DNA of 64,000 bases from Salinarchaeum laminariae (GTDB lineage: Archaea > Halobacteriota > Halobacteria > Halobacteriales > Salinarchaeaceae). The stretch spans positions 1,674,001 through 1,738,000 of the forward strand of contig NZ_CP096270.1 in the NCBI RefSeq assembly GCF_023204835.1, given 5' to 3'. This document shows, piece by piece, positions 6,383 through 14,833 of the stretch; within the stretch, counting starts at the first letter, position 1; every line of letters begins with the position of its first letter. The notes under the pieces were generated by a model. That model was given only the letters and a program-made list of their open reading frames with translations, made no database searches and was not told the origin of the DNA. The position numbers were made by a program, and so were the translations under genes.

Positions 6383-6924
6383 CGATGGTGACCGCAAACC
6401 CGGACCAGCGAGCGGCCTGGAAGCTGCTCGCGGTGGTCCTCATGGCAATCGCACTCCTCGGGAGCCTGATCCTGATCGGCGGCACCGTCGCCGCCCAGGA
6501 GCAGGTCGGCAACGAGACGACCGTTCCCGGCGTCGACGCCGGCGAGAACCGGACGATCACGACGACAATCGACTGGAACGCCAGCGCGGACGCGGCGACC
6601 GACTCGGCGACGATCGAGATTCGTTTCGTGGGAGAGTCCTACCAGGACCCCTCGATCTCGACGACGAACGAAACGGTCACCGCCACGCCCGGCGAGACGA
6701 CGGTGAACGCCACGACGCTCTCGCCGAGCAGCGCCGTCGACACGTTCGCCGTCAACGTGACCGCGACGACCGCGTCCGCGGTCGACGACGTGACGGTCTC
6801 GTCCGACGCCAGCAGCGGCGGCGGAGGCGGCACGACCGGCGGCGGATCGGGCGGGACAATCCTCGGCGGGATCGTCGGGATCGCGCTCGTCGGCGCGGTC
6901 GGCTACTGGTGGAGGGACCGATGA
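6379..6924 (+). CDS. Exported, C-terminally anchored virion-type protein, 181 aa
   Basis: Residues 15-36 form a signal peptide (LLAVVLMAIALLGSLILIGG, cleaved near VAAQEQ). The exposed part is a Thr/Ser-rich beta domain with several N-glycosylation sequons (NET, NRT, NAS, NET, NAT, NVT). A Gly-rich linker (SSGGGGGTTGGGSGG) leads to a final membrane segment TILGGIVGIALVGAVGYWW and a basic tail. This is the layout of an anchored envelope protein, lying between the VP3-like gene and the spike and overlapping both by ATGA. Confidence 0.75.
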   Translation: MTMVTANPDQRAAWKLLAVVLMAIALLGSLILIGGTVAAQEQVGNETTVPGVDAGENRTITTTIDWNASADAATDSATIEIRFVGESYQDPSISTTNETVTATPGETTVNATTLSPSSAVDTFAVNVTATTASAVDDVTVSSDASSGGGGGTTGGGSGGTILGGIVGIALVGAVGYWWRDR

Positions 6925-8630
6925 GCACGCGCAACGACACCGGCGAGGAGATCGAGCAGGCCGACGGTGGCCTGTCAACCACTCGCCGGACGCTCATGCG
7001 ATCGACGGCCGCCGGTGCCGCCGCGACCGCCACTGGCGGCACTCTCATGGTCGCTTCGTCGGACCCTGCCGCTGCCGCGTCCGTCGACGTGGACTGCGAG
7101 TCCGTCGCTACCGGAGTGGGCGCCGCGATCGGCGCGGGCGTTTCCGGCGGTGTCGGCCTCGCCGTCGGTGGCGCACTCGGCTACGCAGTCGGACAGGCCG
7201 CGTGCCCCAGCGAGGTCAACCGGTCGGCCGAGCAGGCTGAAGCCGACTGGGAAAACTGGGTTGAGATCTACAACCGCGCCCGAAAGGGCCAGATCTACGA
7301 CGAAAACCAGCTGGCCGCGGCCCGTCGCGGCGCGGGCGGTATGCGCCAGGAAGGGCTTATCGACGCGATGCACGCGGCGGCGAATGAGGCCGAAGCTGGT
7401 TCCGACATGGCAACCGGCCGAGCAGCGGCCAAGGACGCCGCGAACGCCATGCTGACGCGGACTTTCGAGGGCTACTGGAATCACTGGGAGCTTCGGATCG
7501 GCGAACTCATCAACGATCAGCAGTTCATCGCGTCCGACGATTTCGCCACTCAAGACACGAAGATCCTCCAGATGTTCAGCAAGCCGCAGGGGTCCTACAA
7601 CGGCGATCCCGTCCGCGATATGACTGGAACCTCCTACGACAAGACGGTATCACTCCCCGACGGCTCGCAGATCACTGTTACTGGGAACAGTTGGGCTGCT
7701 GGCGGAGGCAATCCAGACGACATTTACTTCCCCGAAATCACCGGGGAAGACTGGGAGGTGCTCGACGCCGACGACGATTACCCAGCGGAGCAGGACTGCG
7801 GCACTGACCCCGGCGTCATGGAGCCCGATCCCTCGGAGTACAGCGCTGTTGACGAGTCGGAGGTCGACACCTCCGACTTTGAGGGATCGCTGACCTACCT
7901 CGACGTCTCGAAGTTCGCCCAGGCTCGCCACGAGCTCGATCAGGTCCGACAGAGCACGATCGATCAGGTAGACATCCTGATCGACGAGCACTGGGACGCG
8001 CTCGTCGCTGGCGAGATCGACCCTGCGGAGATCACGGGCGCGGCCGGCGTGCTCGACGCGATGGAGAACGCCGATTCGTTCCGCGAGGTCGTCGTCGGCT
8101 TCAAGACGCAAGGCTACTGGGTTGCCGACACTGCCAGTGTCGTCGAGTTCGACGACCCGAACGGTGAGGGAACGATCGAGGTCGACGGCCAGTTCGGATT
8201 CTACCGGCAGAACGAGCCCGACACGTTTCCGGTCGGCCAGCAGGTCGACCCGTCGAATCTGGCGGGCGACCTCTACCTCGCCTACAATCTCACGAACGAT
8301 GCCGGAGAAGTCACTGGCGGCACGTTCACCAAGGTAACGAACCCGTTCACGATCATTGCAAATGAGGACGGCAGTTCCGAGGTCGCATGGACTCGCAACG
8401 CGATCAAGGAAACGGACGTGACCGTCGAGGAGATCCGAACGGTCCTTGAGGACATCAAGCAGAGCCGAGAGGACGCCGAGGAGGCCCGGCAAGACATCAA
8501 CGTCAACTCGGGCGGCTTCTCGCTGTTCGGCGACGGGGGACCGGGCGGATTCCTGAATGCGCTGGTCTCCGTGGTCGTGCTCGCCTTCACGGGCCTGTTC
8601 GGGTATAAAATCTTCAGCGACGACTCCTAA
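6921..8630 (+). CDS. Pleolipovirus spike protein with Tat signal and C-terminal anchor, 569 aa
   Basis: This is the best candidate for the receptor-binding and membrane-fusion spike. Residues 21-24 (TRRT) open a twin-arginine signal followed by a hydrophobic, Ala-rich segment up to about residue 55. A Gly-rich helical stretch (VATGVGAAIGAGVSGGVGLAVGGALGYAVG) could act like a fusion peptide. The large ectodomain has many acidic and aromatic residues. The C-terminus has a predicted helix (VEEIRTVLEDIKQSREDAEEARQ-type) before the membrane anchor FLNALVSVVVLAFTGLFGY and a short tail. ATG 6921 overlaps the preceding stop. Betapleolipovirus spikes have this size and architecture. Confidence 0.82.
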   Translation: MSTRNDTGEEIEQADGGLSTTRRTLMRSTAAGAAATATGGTLMVASSDPAAAASVDVDCESVATGVGAAIGAGVSGGVGLAVGGALGYAVGQAACPSEVNRSAEQAEADWENWVEIYNRARKGQIYDENQLAAARRGAGGMRQEGLIDAMHAAANEAEAGSDMATGRAAAKDAANAMLTRTFEGYWNHWELRIGELINDQQFIASDDFATQDTKILQMFSKPQGSYNGDPVRDMTGTSYDKTVSLPDGSQITVTGNSWAAGGGNPDDIYFPEITGEDWEVLDADDDYPAEQDCGTDPGVMEPDPSEYSAVDESEVDTSDFEGSLTYLDVSKFAQARHELDQVRQSTIDQVDILIDEHWDALVAGEIDPAEITGAAGVLDAMENADSFREVVVGFKTQGYWVADTASVVEFDDPNGEGTIEVDGQFGFYRQNEPDTFPVGQQVDPSNLAGDLYLAYNLTNDAGEVTGGTFTKVTNPFTIIANEDGSSEVAWTRNAIKETDVTVEEIRTVLEDIKQSREDAEEARQDINVNSGGFSLFGDGGPGGFLNALVSVVVLAFTGLFGYKIFSDDS

Positions 8631-8633
8631 CCC

Positions 8634-9188
8634 ATGCGTGCCACTTCTTTCGCGCTCGGCCTGCTGGTAGCCGCGCTCCTCGCGACGGCTGCCGTACCGA
8701 GCCCGGCACTGGCCCAAGCCCAAAACAATTCCACGAACGGCCAGGACGCGGCGATGGGATACGAGGAACGCGTCGACGACGACGTGATCCTGACGGACTG
8801 GGAGTATAGCGACGGCCGCTTTTTGCTGACTTTCGAAGCCAGCCGCACGTCGATCGTGACGATCTCGGAGGTCGTCAGCACCGAGGAGGCGAAGGCCGGA
8901 TCGCTGTCGATCCAGGAGCGGACGATCTCGGAGGGCACGACCACGGTCGAGATGCCCGCTGGGAGCGGTCCGAGCGGTGCCGCGGCGGTGACGATCACGA
9001 CCAGCCAGTCCATCGACGAGGGCCGCGGCGTGTTCATCTCGACGGGCCAACAGTCGAGCAACCCCTTCGGCGCCTTCGGCGGGACGCAAGGACTGTTCGC
9101 GGGGATCGTGATCTCGTGCCTGATCGCTCTGCTCGCGGCCATCGTCACGCTCTGGCGAGAGAAATCGGGCGTACAGGTGGCATCATGA
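8634..9188 (+). CDS. Exported, C-terminally anchored small virion-type protein, 184 aa
   Basis: Sec-type signal peptide MRATSFALGLLVAALLATAA with a likely cut after SPALAQA. A compact beta-rich domain follows (YEERVDDDVILTDWEYSDG ... LTFEASRTSIVTISEVV), then a Gly/Phe linker and a C-terminal membrane segment LFAGIVISCLIALLAAIVTLW with a short basic tail. It begins three bases after the spike stop and overlaps the next gene by ATGA, so all three exported proteins are produced together. The position corresponds to the ORF6-like gene between spike and NTPase in pleolipoviruses. Confidence 0.7.
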   Translation: MRATSFALGLLVAALLATAAVPSPALAQAQNNSTNGQDAAMGYEERVDDDVILTDWEYSDGRFLLTFEASRTSIVTISEVVSTEEAKAGSLSIQERTISEGTTTVEMPAGSGPSGAAAVTITTSQSIDEGRGVFISTGQQSSNPFGAFGGTQGLFAGIVISCLIALLAAIVTLWREKSGVQVAS

Positions 9189-10003
9189 GCGATACGTCAA
9201 CGACGTTCGGCGGGTGGAGCGACCGGCTGACCTACATCGTCGGCAACGCCCAGCTGCTCGTCGCGGGCATCATGATCTCGATCGCGGTCGCGCTGCTGTA
9301 CTTCCAGCCCCAGCTCCCGGGCGTTCCGGGATGGGTCTACGCCGCGTTCGCCGCGACGTTGCTGCTGGGGCCGCTGCTGTTCGGCTTCTTCATGACGCTG
9401 ATCAGCAAGCTACGGGTCCGAAACTGGGTCGAGGTCCATCACGTCAACGCCCGCGAGGATGTGCTGGAGAAGTACAACGTGAGCCCTGAGGTCTGGGCCG
9501 AGAAGTCGGTCGACGGCCCGAATCCCTACCCGGTTAACGGCGGGAGCGCCTGGGCAGTGCAGGAGTTCGAGCACTTGGAGGACGTCGGCGAGCTGCGCGT
9601 GAAGGGTGTCTGGCTGGAGGAGGTCGAGGACGTGAAGCTGCTCTCCAGCAAGAGCCACATGGACTCGATCTACGAGAAACTCACCGAGTCTCATATCGCG
9701 CTCCAGATCATGCGCGATAGCGTTTCGGAGTTCGGCGCAGACATCCAGAAGCGCCTCACGAACCGCATGGCCGAAGCCCGCGAGAAGGGCAAGCTGATGG
9801 ACGAAAACGCGGTCTCTGAGGTCTTCGACGAGTTCGAGGGTGACGCCACGGATGTCGGTCCCGACGATCTCCCGACGCTGGAGGTCGACGAGACTGCGAT
9901 GGTCGACCCGGACGATCTCGCCGAGGAGGCACTCGGCGACCTGGAAGGGCCCGCTCCTGAGGGCGGCGAGCAACCGGTTGCAGCCGACGGAGGGAGCGAA
10001 TGA
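9185..10003 (+). CDS. Two-pass membrane protein with long cytoplasmic tail, 272 aa
   Basis: Two hydrophobic segments near the N-terminus (about 22-42 and 49-75) are followed by some 195 residues without further membrane segments, ending in a very acidic, Gly-rich tail (LEGPAPEGGEQPVAADGGSE). The middle contains a probable coiled region around SHIALQIMRDSVSEFGADIQKRLTNR. ATG 9185 was chosen because it overlaps the preceding stop. It is placed directly before the NTPase gene with an ATGA overlap. A membrane dock for the NTPase during assembly is a reasonable guess. Confidence 0.65.
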   Translation: MSDTSTTFGGWSDRLTYIVGNAQLLVAGIMISIAVALLYFQPQLPGVPGWVYAAFAATLLLGPLLFGFFMTLISKLRVRNWVEVHHVNAREDVLEKYNVSPEVWAEKSVDGPNPYPVNGGSAWAVQEFEHLEDVGELRVKGVWLEEVEDVKLLSSKSHMDSIYEKLTESHIALQIMRDSVSEFGADIQKRLTNRMAEAREKGKLMDENAVSEVFDEFEGDATDVGPDDLPTLEVDETAMVDPDDLAEEALGDLEGPAPEGGEQPVAADGGSE

Positions 10004-11154
10004 CCGACGATAACGACGTCTACACGCCGGCACAGTTCCGCGAGCACCAGGACGGCTACGGCGTCCGCGATGCGGACGCGCACCAGCATACCGGGATCGT
10101 TCGCGACCCGGAGGTCTCGCGGTTCCTCTCGATCCAGGCAGAGAACTACGATCCAGAGGCGTGGGACGACGTTGAACTGGCGCCCGGCGAGGCCGACCGG
10201 CTCGACGAGACCCAGGAGATCCGCGCGATCTCGGCGACCGAGACCGCCCGAACCGCGCTCGATGGCGGCGATATGCCGACGCTCAAGCACCTGACTGGCG
10301 ACCAGCAGGAGCGGGCCGACATCTCGGGGATGAAAGCCGTCCAGCAGTTGGACGAGATCATAGAATCGCCGGCTCCGGTGATCGTCATCATCGGCGAGAT
10401 GGGGTCCGGAAAGACGGACTTCGCGTGCCTGCTCGCACAGCGAGCGAAGCACCTCCTCGGCGTCCAGCAGGTGGCGAGCAACGTCCCGACGCTTCGGGAA
10501 ACGACCGAGTGGACCGACCAGGACGGCGACCAGCGCGACGGGTTCGTGCCGAACTTCCGCTCGATGAAGGACTGGCTCCGGCAGGACGGTGATCCGATGG
10601 AGAACGAACAGCAGGCGAAGCTGTTCCTCGGCGACGAGTTCTCCAGCAAGGGCTCTGGCACCGGCAAGAGCGGGTATCAGGTCCGGACGAAAATGGGGCC
10701 GCTCGTGTTCAAGGTCCGGAAGTGGAACGGGATGCTGATCTACATCGCTCACGACGCGAGTTCGATCCATCCGCTCCTCTGGCGGCTCGGCGTCGTCATC
10801 AAGAAGACGAGCCAGAAGAAGGCGATCGTCGCCGATCGGATCAAGAGCGGTGAGATCCGCGACGAGCTATTCAGCATTGAGGGAATTCCGGCCACAGACT
10901 GGCGCTACGACACGAACGACCCGGCTGTGTGGTCGTGGACAGGTGGCGAGTCCGACGACGATCCCGATCCCGAGGACGTCGCCTACGATGTCGCGGTCTG
11001 GACCGTCCGAGAGTGCAAGCAAAACGGCCTCTCTGACCGTGAGACGGCCAAGTTCGTCCCCTTCGGCAAGTCCTGGGTAAACGATCGCTGGGGCGAGATC
11101 GAGGACGGAGAGCGTCAAAACGCCGTGGACAGAGTGGAGGCCCTAACTGCATGA
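10000..11154 (+). CDS. P-loop NTPase, pleolipovirus VP8-like, 384 aa
   Basis: Walker A is GEMGSGKT at residues 132-139 after the strand PVIVII. The Walker B-type element is KLFLGDE ending at residue 213. The N-terminal 120 residues form a separate domain. The C-terminal part (DVAYDVAVWTVRECKQNGLS ... FGKSWVNDRWGEI) looks like a small helix-turn-helix. In pleolipoviruses an NTPase follows the spike genes and is thought to help assembly or genome handling. It is the last of six tightly joined genes. HerA/FtsK kinship cannot be judged by eye. Confidence 0.78.
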   Translation: MTDDNDVYTPAQFREHQDGYGVRDADAHQHTGIVRDPEVSRFLSIQAENYDPEAWDDVELAPGEADRLDETQEIRAISATETARTALDGGDMPTLKHLTGDQQERADISGMKAVQQLDEIIESPAPVIVIIGEMGSGKTDFACLLAQRAKHLLGVQQVASNVPTLRETTEWTDQDGDQRDGFVPNFRSMKDWLRQDGDPMENEQQAKLFLGDEFSSKGSGTGKSGYQVRTKMGPLVFKVRKWNGMLIYIAHDASSIHPLLWRLGVVIKKTSQKKAIVADRIKSGEIRDELFSIEGIPATDWRYDTNDPAVWSWTGGESDDDPDPEDVAYDVAVWTVRECKQNGLSDRETAKFVPFGKSWVNDRWGEIEDGERQNAVDRVEALTA

Positions 11155-11337
11155 CGGCGTGGCCGTGTCCGCGTGTCCGCGTCCGCACACCCCCTCACAG
11201 CCCATACCGGCGGCCGGTCGGCCGGGCGCTGCGCGCCGGGCCTCCCGGCATGGGCGGGGCCTCGACACTCTCTAAACGTACCGAGGAGTTGATATATAAA
11301 ACGCGCGAAGCGCGCGAACGCTCGCGGTTCTGATAGG
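11155..11337 (+). promoter_or_regulatory. GC-rich inverted repeats and promoter before the nuclease-like gene
   Basis: GCCCATACCGG near 11199 and CCGGCATGGGC near 11243 form an inverted repeat with one mismatch around a dense CCGGGCG/CGCCGGG core, a possible structure ending the structural operon. ATATATAAAA at about 11291-11300 is a strong TATA box, followed by the small repeat CGCGCG-AAG-CGCGCG and the ATG at 11338. A 60-codon frame (11151-11333) looks like noise. Confidence 0.5.
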
Positions 11338-11712
11338 ATGCCGAGCCACAAAGCGAACAAATTCGGAACGGCCTGCGAGTACCACCTCGCCGAAACCTAC
11401 AGCGTCGAGCTGGAGCGAGCGAGCTGGCACGACGGTCGGAAGGGCGGGACGCCCTGGGAGTTCAAAGCGACCGCCCACATGCACGCAGACGGCCAGCCAG
11501 GAACGTTCAAGATCTATCGGGCGTACCACGAGAAGCTCCAGGCAGCCGGCGGCCGCTACGGCTTTGCGGTGTACCGGAAGCGTGGCACCGGCGCGCAAGT
11601 GCTCAAGACGACCTCGATCGCGGCGAGCCGGCTGCCGACGCTCCGGTGGCACGGTGGCGGCGATCACCGTGGGACCGAGCAGGCGAAGCTCGCGATCGCG
11701 GACCTGTTCTGA
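11338..11712 (+). CDS. Small nuclease-like protein (PD-(D/E)XK/Holliday-resolvase-like), 124 aa
   Basis: MPSHKANKFGTACEYHLAET resembles the opening helix of archaeal Holliday-junction resolvases and related endonucleases. The WEFKAT motif at about residues 40-45 supplies the E-x-K of a PD-(D/E)XK site, and YGFAVYRKRGTGAQVLKTT provides the following strand. The enzyme may process replication or recombination intermediates of the viral genome. It has its own TATA box, separate from the structural operon. The family call is made from a short motif and needs a profile search to confirm. Confidence 0.55.
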   Translation: MPSHKANKFGTACEYHLAETYSVELERASWHDGRKGGTPWEFKATAHMHADGQPGTFKIYRAYHEKLQAAGGRYGFAVYRKRGTGAQVLKTTSIAASRLPTLRWHGGGDHRGTEQAKLAIADLF

Positions 11713-11781
11713 CGGCTCGCGCGTGCTCGCGAGCGCGGCGCTTGGGATTTAAGTTCGAAAGACCGGTCTCACAAATTGGCT

Positions 11782-11994
11782 ATGTTCGGACCTGAGAAGG
11801 GCTTCATCGCCTACATGATCTTCTGGCCACTCGCTGCACCGCGGGATGCGTATCGAGCAGGCAGGCGTTATCACGTGCTCGTTGGGGTCCTCGCGTCCCT
11901 CTTCCCGGGTATCCCACTGATCGTCCTCCGCTTCATCGCTGGCGTGTTCATGGGTGCAGCGAATTGGTACAGAACAGCAAGATTCGGTGCCTAA
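11782..11994 (+). CDS. Small membrane protein, 70 aa
   Basis: MFGPEKGFIAYMIFWPLAAP carries the first hydrophobic segment. After a basic loop (RDAYRAGRRYHV) a second long segment follows (LVGVLASLFPGIPLIVLRFIAGVFMG), then NWYRTARFGA. The ATTTAAG box around 11748-11754 lies about 30 bp before the ATG, so a nearly leaderless message is likely. GACCGGTC at 11761-11768 sits between box and start. Function unknown; last clear rightward gene before the Rep operon. Confidence 0.6.
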   Translation: MFGPEKGFIAYMIFWPLAAPRDAYRAGRRYHVLVGVLASLFPGIPLIVLRFIAGVFMGAANWYRTARFGA

Positions 11995-12136
11995 CCCCGG
12001 ACTATTGCGCGCCGGGGGACCCTCCTAAGGCAATTCAGCAATCCGGGTTGCCGAGTAACCACCGCACAGTGGGTGGCCCCTCCCGCTGTTGCTGAGGCCT
12101 GACGCTCGCGATCTCCCGACCTCGACCAACGACCCA

Positions 12137-12163
12137 GCGCGGCGCGCGCTCTGCGCGCCGCGC
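12137..12163. terminator. Perfect 11-bp GC hairpin, possible bidirectional terminator
   Basis: GCGCGGCGCGC (12137-12147) pairs with GCGCGCCGCGC (12153-12163) around a 5-base loop. It lies between converging genes. Archaeal termination does not rely on such hairpins, so an origin or packaging role is an alternative. Confidence 0.35.
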
Positions 12164-12202
12164 AATTCCCCTTCCCCCTTAGGGGCACTACCGTAGGGGG
12201 GC

Positions 12203-12343
12203 ATGGCAATCCCGGTCGGTGGCGGATCGGCTGAAACGGCCGAATACGGAACCCTGGAACCCGCTATTAGCTGGTCTCGAAACTGGCTCAATCTCGAAAA
12301 CTGGCCCGATCGGGCGCAATCCGCTCCGTTAACAGGCAGGTGA
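12203..12343 (+). CDS. Possible small protein, 46 aa (weak)
   Basis: The frame MAIPVGGGSAETAEYGTLEP continues with SWSRNWLNLENWPDR and ends at TGA 12341-12343. Amino-acid composition is unlike the Arg-rich noise frames nearby, but there is no clear promoter, only a G-rich tract before the ATG. Kept as a possibility. Confidence 0.25.
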   Translation: MAIPVGGGSAETAEYGTLEPAISWSRNWLNLENWPDRAQSAPLTGR

Positions 12344-12475
12344 AAGTGGTCTTCCCCACACTTCCTCGATAGGTCAGACTGGATTGGTCAATAATGGGGT
12401 ACGAAAGCGTCGAAAACGGTGGCGAGAAAGAGTGCAGCGGCTATTCAGCGGGCAATCAACCGGGAGGAGCCGGGC

Positions 12476-14146
12476 CTACCGGCGAAGCGGTGGCGGCAGC
12501 TCGTCGACGCGAACCCGCACGTCGCGATCACCGAGCTGACCGCGGCGGACCTCCGCGGCGATTTCCTCGATCGAAGCGCTCAGACTGGCGAGGTACTCGA
12601 AGCCGATCGCGTCGCTCTCCTGGCTCGCTGCTGGGTCGCTCGAGGGCTCGGCGTCCTTCTCCGCGTCGTCGGTCTCCCGTTGCTCCTCGCGGTGCTCACG
12701 CCGCTGCTCGGCGCGGTCAGCCATGTCCTCGGCCATGTCGTCGGGCCGGATCTCGCGGACGATCTCGCGAGCGCGCTCCAGGACGTCCTGGCTTACGAAC
12801 ACGACGAGACAGGGGTTCCCGAGTCGCTTCACGACTCCCTCCTCGGCGAGCCGCGCGACGTGGTGCTGGATCGTCGAGCGGTGGAGCCCGACGCGATCCT
12901 CCAGCGTGTCGTAGGTCGCACCGGTCTCCTCGGCGATGACGCGCAGGATGTCGTAGACGGCCGTGGTGGACTCTTTCAGCGCCTCGCGATAGATGTCCGT
13001 CGCGAGATCCTCGTATCGGTTCTTGAGCATCTGACGCCGGCCTGTCGGCCGGTCGTAGACCCACGGATCGGCACCGGAACCGTCGAAGTAGTCGTCGGCG
13101 ACGAGATCTCCGGCCTCGACGCCAGCCCAGTGGCAGTGCGTCGCGACGACGCCACGCAGGTGCTCCATCACCTCGCTCCAGTCGTCGGCGTGAGGCAGCT
13201 GCTCGCCGTCGAGAGAGCCCGCGAAGGACGCCTCCAGCTTCGGATGCGCGAACGGATCGGACCGCGGTCGCTTGTGCCAGTCCTGGATCTGATAGACCTT
13301 CGCCTCGGTCGCGAACGGCTGGCGATCGAACCCGAGCAGGTGCCAGCGGTCGACCTCGGTCTGAGCGTCTAACCAGCCCTGTTTCACGCGCTTCCGTTTG
13401 GTCTCGATCTCGGTGCTGCCGCCCCAGGCGAGGAGCTTCTCGGACTGGTCGACGGTCTCGACGACGGCACCCTTCTTCTCAACGTCGAAACGGACGTGCG
13501 CCTCGGCCTTCTGGATCCGCCGGGAGTCGTCTACCCGATCGTCGAGATCCAGCGCGTCGCGGCCGTAGACCGACCGGAGTGCCTGATACATCCGCCACTC
13601 GATCTCTTCCGGCCCATCTGCCCATGTGGTCCATGCGACTGCTCGCGTCCCCTCTCCGTAGGGACACTCCAGCGGGTCGCCGCTGGAGTACACCATGTCT
13701 CGATACTGGGGCATCAACTCGATTCGGAGCGCCGTCGACGGCTTCGCGAGCTGGCGCTCGCCGTCGTCGCTCTCGCGCCACTCGCGGAGCATCACGTCCT
13801 GCTGGTAGTACGCAGAGTAGTCGTCACCGCGACCCGATCCGGCCTTCCAGCGCGAGGACTTCACGACAAGCGCGAAGTCCCCCTCGGGCAGCCAGCCGGC
13901 CTCGAAGTCCTCGACGGCTACGTAGGGCTCGTTATCGGGGTCGTTTACGTGCTCTCGCCAGTAGGACAGGGCGCGAGCGTACAGGGTGCCTCGATCGCCG
14001 GACGGACGATCTCGTAGGGCGGGATCGAAATCGGCGAAGATCTCACACACCGAAGCACCGTGGGCTCGCGGCTCGGGAAACGTCGTTTTCGCCGAGCCAG
14101 TTACATCGTCGCTGGGGCCGTCGTCGGCTGGGATGTCGACGCTCAC
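12476..14146 (-). CDS. Rep-like protein of betapleolipovirus type with C-terminal winged helix, 556 aa
   Basis: The large N-terminal part (about 1-370) has no signature I can name; it is rich in Trp and charged residues, and one THCHW motif (near residue 345) recalls an HUH metal site, but no YxxK motif follows convincingly. Residues ~380-445 are a winged helix (HRSTIQHHVARLAEEGVVKRLG), then a helical arm and a disordered acidic tail. Large proteins with this layout stand in the replication position of betapleolipoviruses. The start is GTG 14146, overlapping the previous stop (GTGA). Last gene of a nine-gene leftward operon. Its C-terminal module is duplicated at 3277-3687. Confidence 0.65.
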   Translation of the reverse strand: MSVDIPADDGPSDDVTGSAKTTFPEPRAHGASVCEIFADFDPALRDRPSGDRGTLYARALSYWREHVNDPDNEPYVAVEDFEAGWLPEGDFALVVKSSRWKAGSGRGDDYSAYYQQDVMLREWRESDDGERQLAKPSTALRIELMPQYRDMVYSSGDPLECPYGEGTRAVAWTTWADGPEEIEWRMYQALRSVYGRDALDLDDRVDDSRRIQKAEAHVRFDVEKKGAVVETVDQSEKLLAWGGSTEIETKRKRVKQGWLDAQTEVDRWHLLGFDRQPFATEAKVYQIQDWHKRPRSDPFAHPKLEASFAGSLDGEQLPHADDWSEVMEHLRGVVATHCHWAGVEAGDLVADDYFDGSGADPWVYDRPTGRRQMLKNRYEDLATDIYREALKESTTAVYDILRVIAEETGATYDTLEDRVGLHRSTIQHHVARLAEEGVVKRLGNPCLVVFVSQDVLERAREIVREIRPDDMAEDMADRAEQRREHREEQRETDDAEKDAEPSSDPAASQESDAIGFEYLASLSASIEEIAAEVRRGQLGDRDVRVRVDELPPPLRR

Positions 14147-14280
14147 AGCGGCCCCTCCGCGGCTTCGCGCAGTTCTTCGCGACAGTCCTCACAGAGACAC
14201 CGACAGCCGACCCAGCGGACGTCATCAGTCCCTCCGCACCGGCCGCACTCATCGGCCTCGGGAGCGATCCGGCTGCTCAC
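14143..14280 (-). CDS. Cysteine-rich zinc microprotein, 45 aa
   Basis: MSSRIAPEADECGRCGGTDD is followed by CRCLCEDCREELREAAEGPL. CGRC and the CRCLCEDC cluster give six cysteines in 22 residues, enough for at least one zinc. It starts with GTG overlapping the previous stop and its stop overlaps the GTG of the Rep-like gene, so it is the microprotein most directly coupled to Rep and may be a Rep partner (inference). Confidence 0.65.
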   Translation of the reverse strand: MSSRIAPEADECGRCGGTDDVRWVGCRCLCEDCREELREAAEGPL

Positions 14281-14645
14281 TCCGATCCGCCTCCGTTCCG
14301 CCGCTCAACGATAATCTCAACTACATCAACCGTGTGCTCGCCGCAGAGCAGGCGGAGCTGTCCCTGGACCCATATCGGCTCAGCCTCCTCGTCACATCCG
14401 TCGATCCCGCAGGTCTCAGGCGTTCCTCTCTCGTGGAGCCAGATCGCCGCATGCCCGACGGCGATCACGATCCCGATGACGACAAGCCCGACGGCCAGGG
14501 CGAAGCTGATCGGAGCGTCCTCGGCGGTGAAGAGGACGGCACCCACGACCAGATCCCACCAAATCCAGGGCATCACTGAGCGGATGGCGAGGACTCCGCA
14601 CGCGGCCAGCACGATACCGAGGGCGGCGTCGACGAGCCGGCTCAT
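14277..14645 (-). CDS. Membrane protein with C-terminal zinc ribbon, 122 aa
   Basis: Three hydrophobic stretches (about 5-22, 27-42 and 46-68) precede a soluble C-terminal part with CGIDGC (residues ~79-84) and LLCGEHTVDVVEII, a possible Cys/Cys/Cys/His zinc site. This ties a zinc module to the membrane within the Rep operon, perhaps anchoring replication at the cell membrane (inference). It overlaps the preceding 63-aa gene by ATGA and the following 45-aa gene by GTGA. Confidence 0.65.
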   Translation of the reverse strand: MSRLVDAALGIVLAACGVLAIRSVMPWIWWDLVVGAVLFTAEDAPISFALAVGLVVIGIVIAVGHAAIWLHERGTPETCGIDGCDEEAEPIWVQGQLRLLCGEHTVDVVEIIVERRNGGGSE

Positions 14646-14833
14646 CGCTCCCCTCCGCGATCAGTTTCCGGGGCTGACTGAGCAGCCGTTTCAGTCGGAT
14701 TATCGAGGAACCAACGGATCTCCTCGCGCTCGAAGAAGGGCGCGCCGCACTCCGGGCACTTCTGGCGGTTCGGGTTGACCTGATCGCCGACCTCGGACCA
14801 ACCGCAATCGCAGCGATTCACGTCGGTCGTCAT
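14642..14833 (-). CDS. Zinc-ribbon microprotein, 63 aa
   Basis: MTTDVNRCDCGWSEVGDQ is followed by RQKCPECGAPFFEREEIRWF: CDC then CPEC, a rubredoxin-like zinc knuckle pair about 18 residues apart. The C-terminal third is polar and probably flexible. Both ends overlap neighbours as ATGA. Such proteins usually bind nucleic acid or a larger partner; nothing here tells which. Confidence 0.65.
   Translation of the reverse strand: MTTDVNRCDCGWSEVGDQVNPNRQKCPECGAPFFEREEIRWFLDNPTETAAQSAPETDRGGER

Larger units (their letters stand above)
11995..12475. other. Space between the convergent structural and Rep transcription units
   Basis: About 480 bases hold a perfect GC-rich hairpin (12137-12163), one weak small reading frame (12203-12343) and a pair of near-direct repeats, TCTCGAAACTGG and TCTCGAAAACTGG, inside that frame. 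A replication origin could lie here, but I see no diagnostic nick site. Confidence 0.4.

Noticed and set aside
6354-6920. N-terminal extension of the spike frame
   Set aside because: Arg/Asp-rich shadow of the 181-aa gene; the Tat signal begins at 6921 and that ATG overlaps the preceding stop.
11151-11333. 60-codon frame after the NTPase gene
   Set aside because: Although its ATG overlaps the preceding stop, the sequence is Arg/Pro-rich and lies across the GC-rich inverted repeats and the next promoter.
12680-13130. THCHW in Rep as proof of an HUH rolling-circle enzyme
   Set aside because: The required YxxK motif is not found at the right distance, so this is mentioned only as a possibility.
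12419-13372. Rightward frame of 317 codons opening MARKSAAAIQRAI
   Set aside because: Antisense to the Rep-like gene over nearly its whole length; Rep has the better composition and its module is conserved at 3277-3687.
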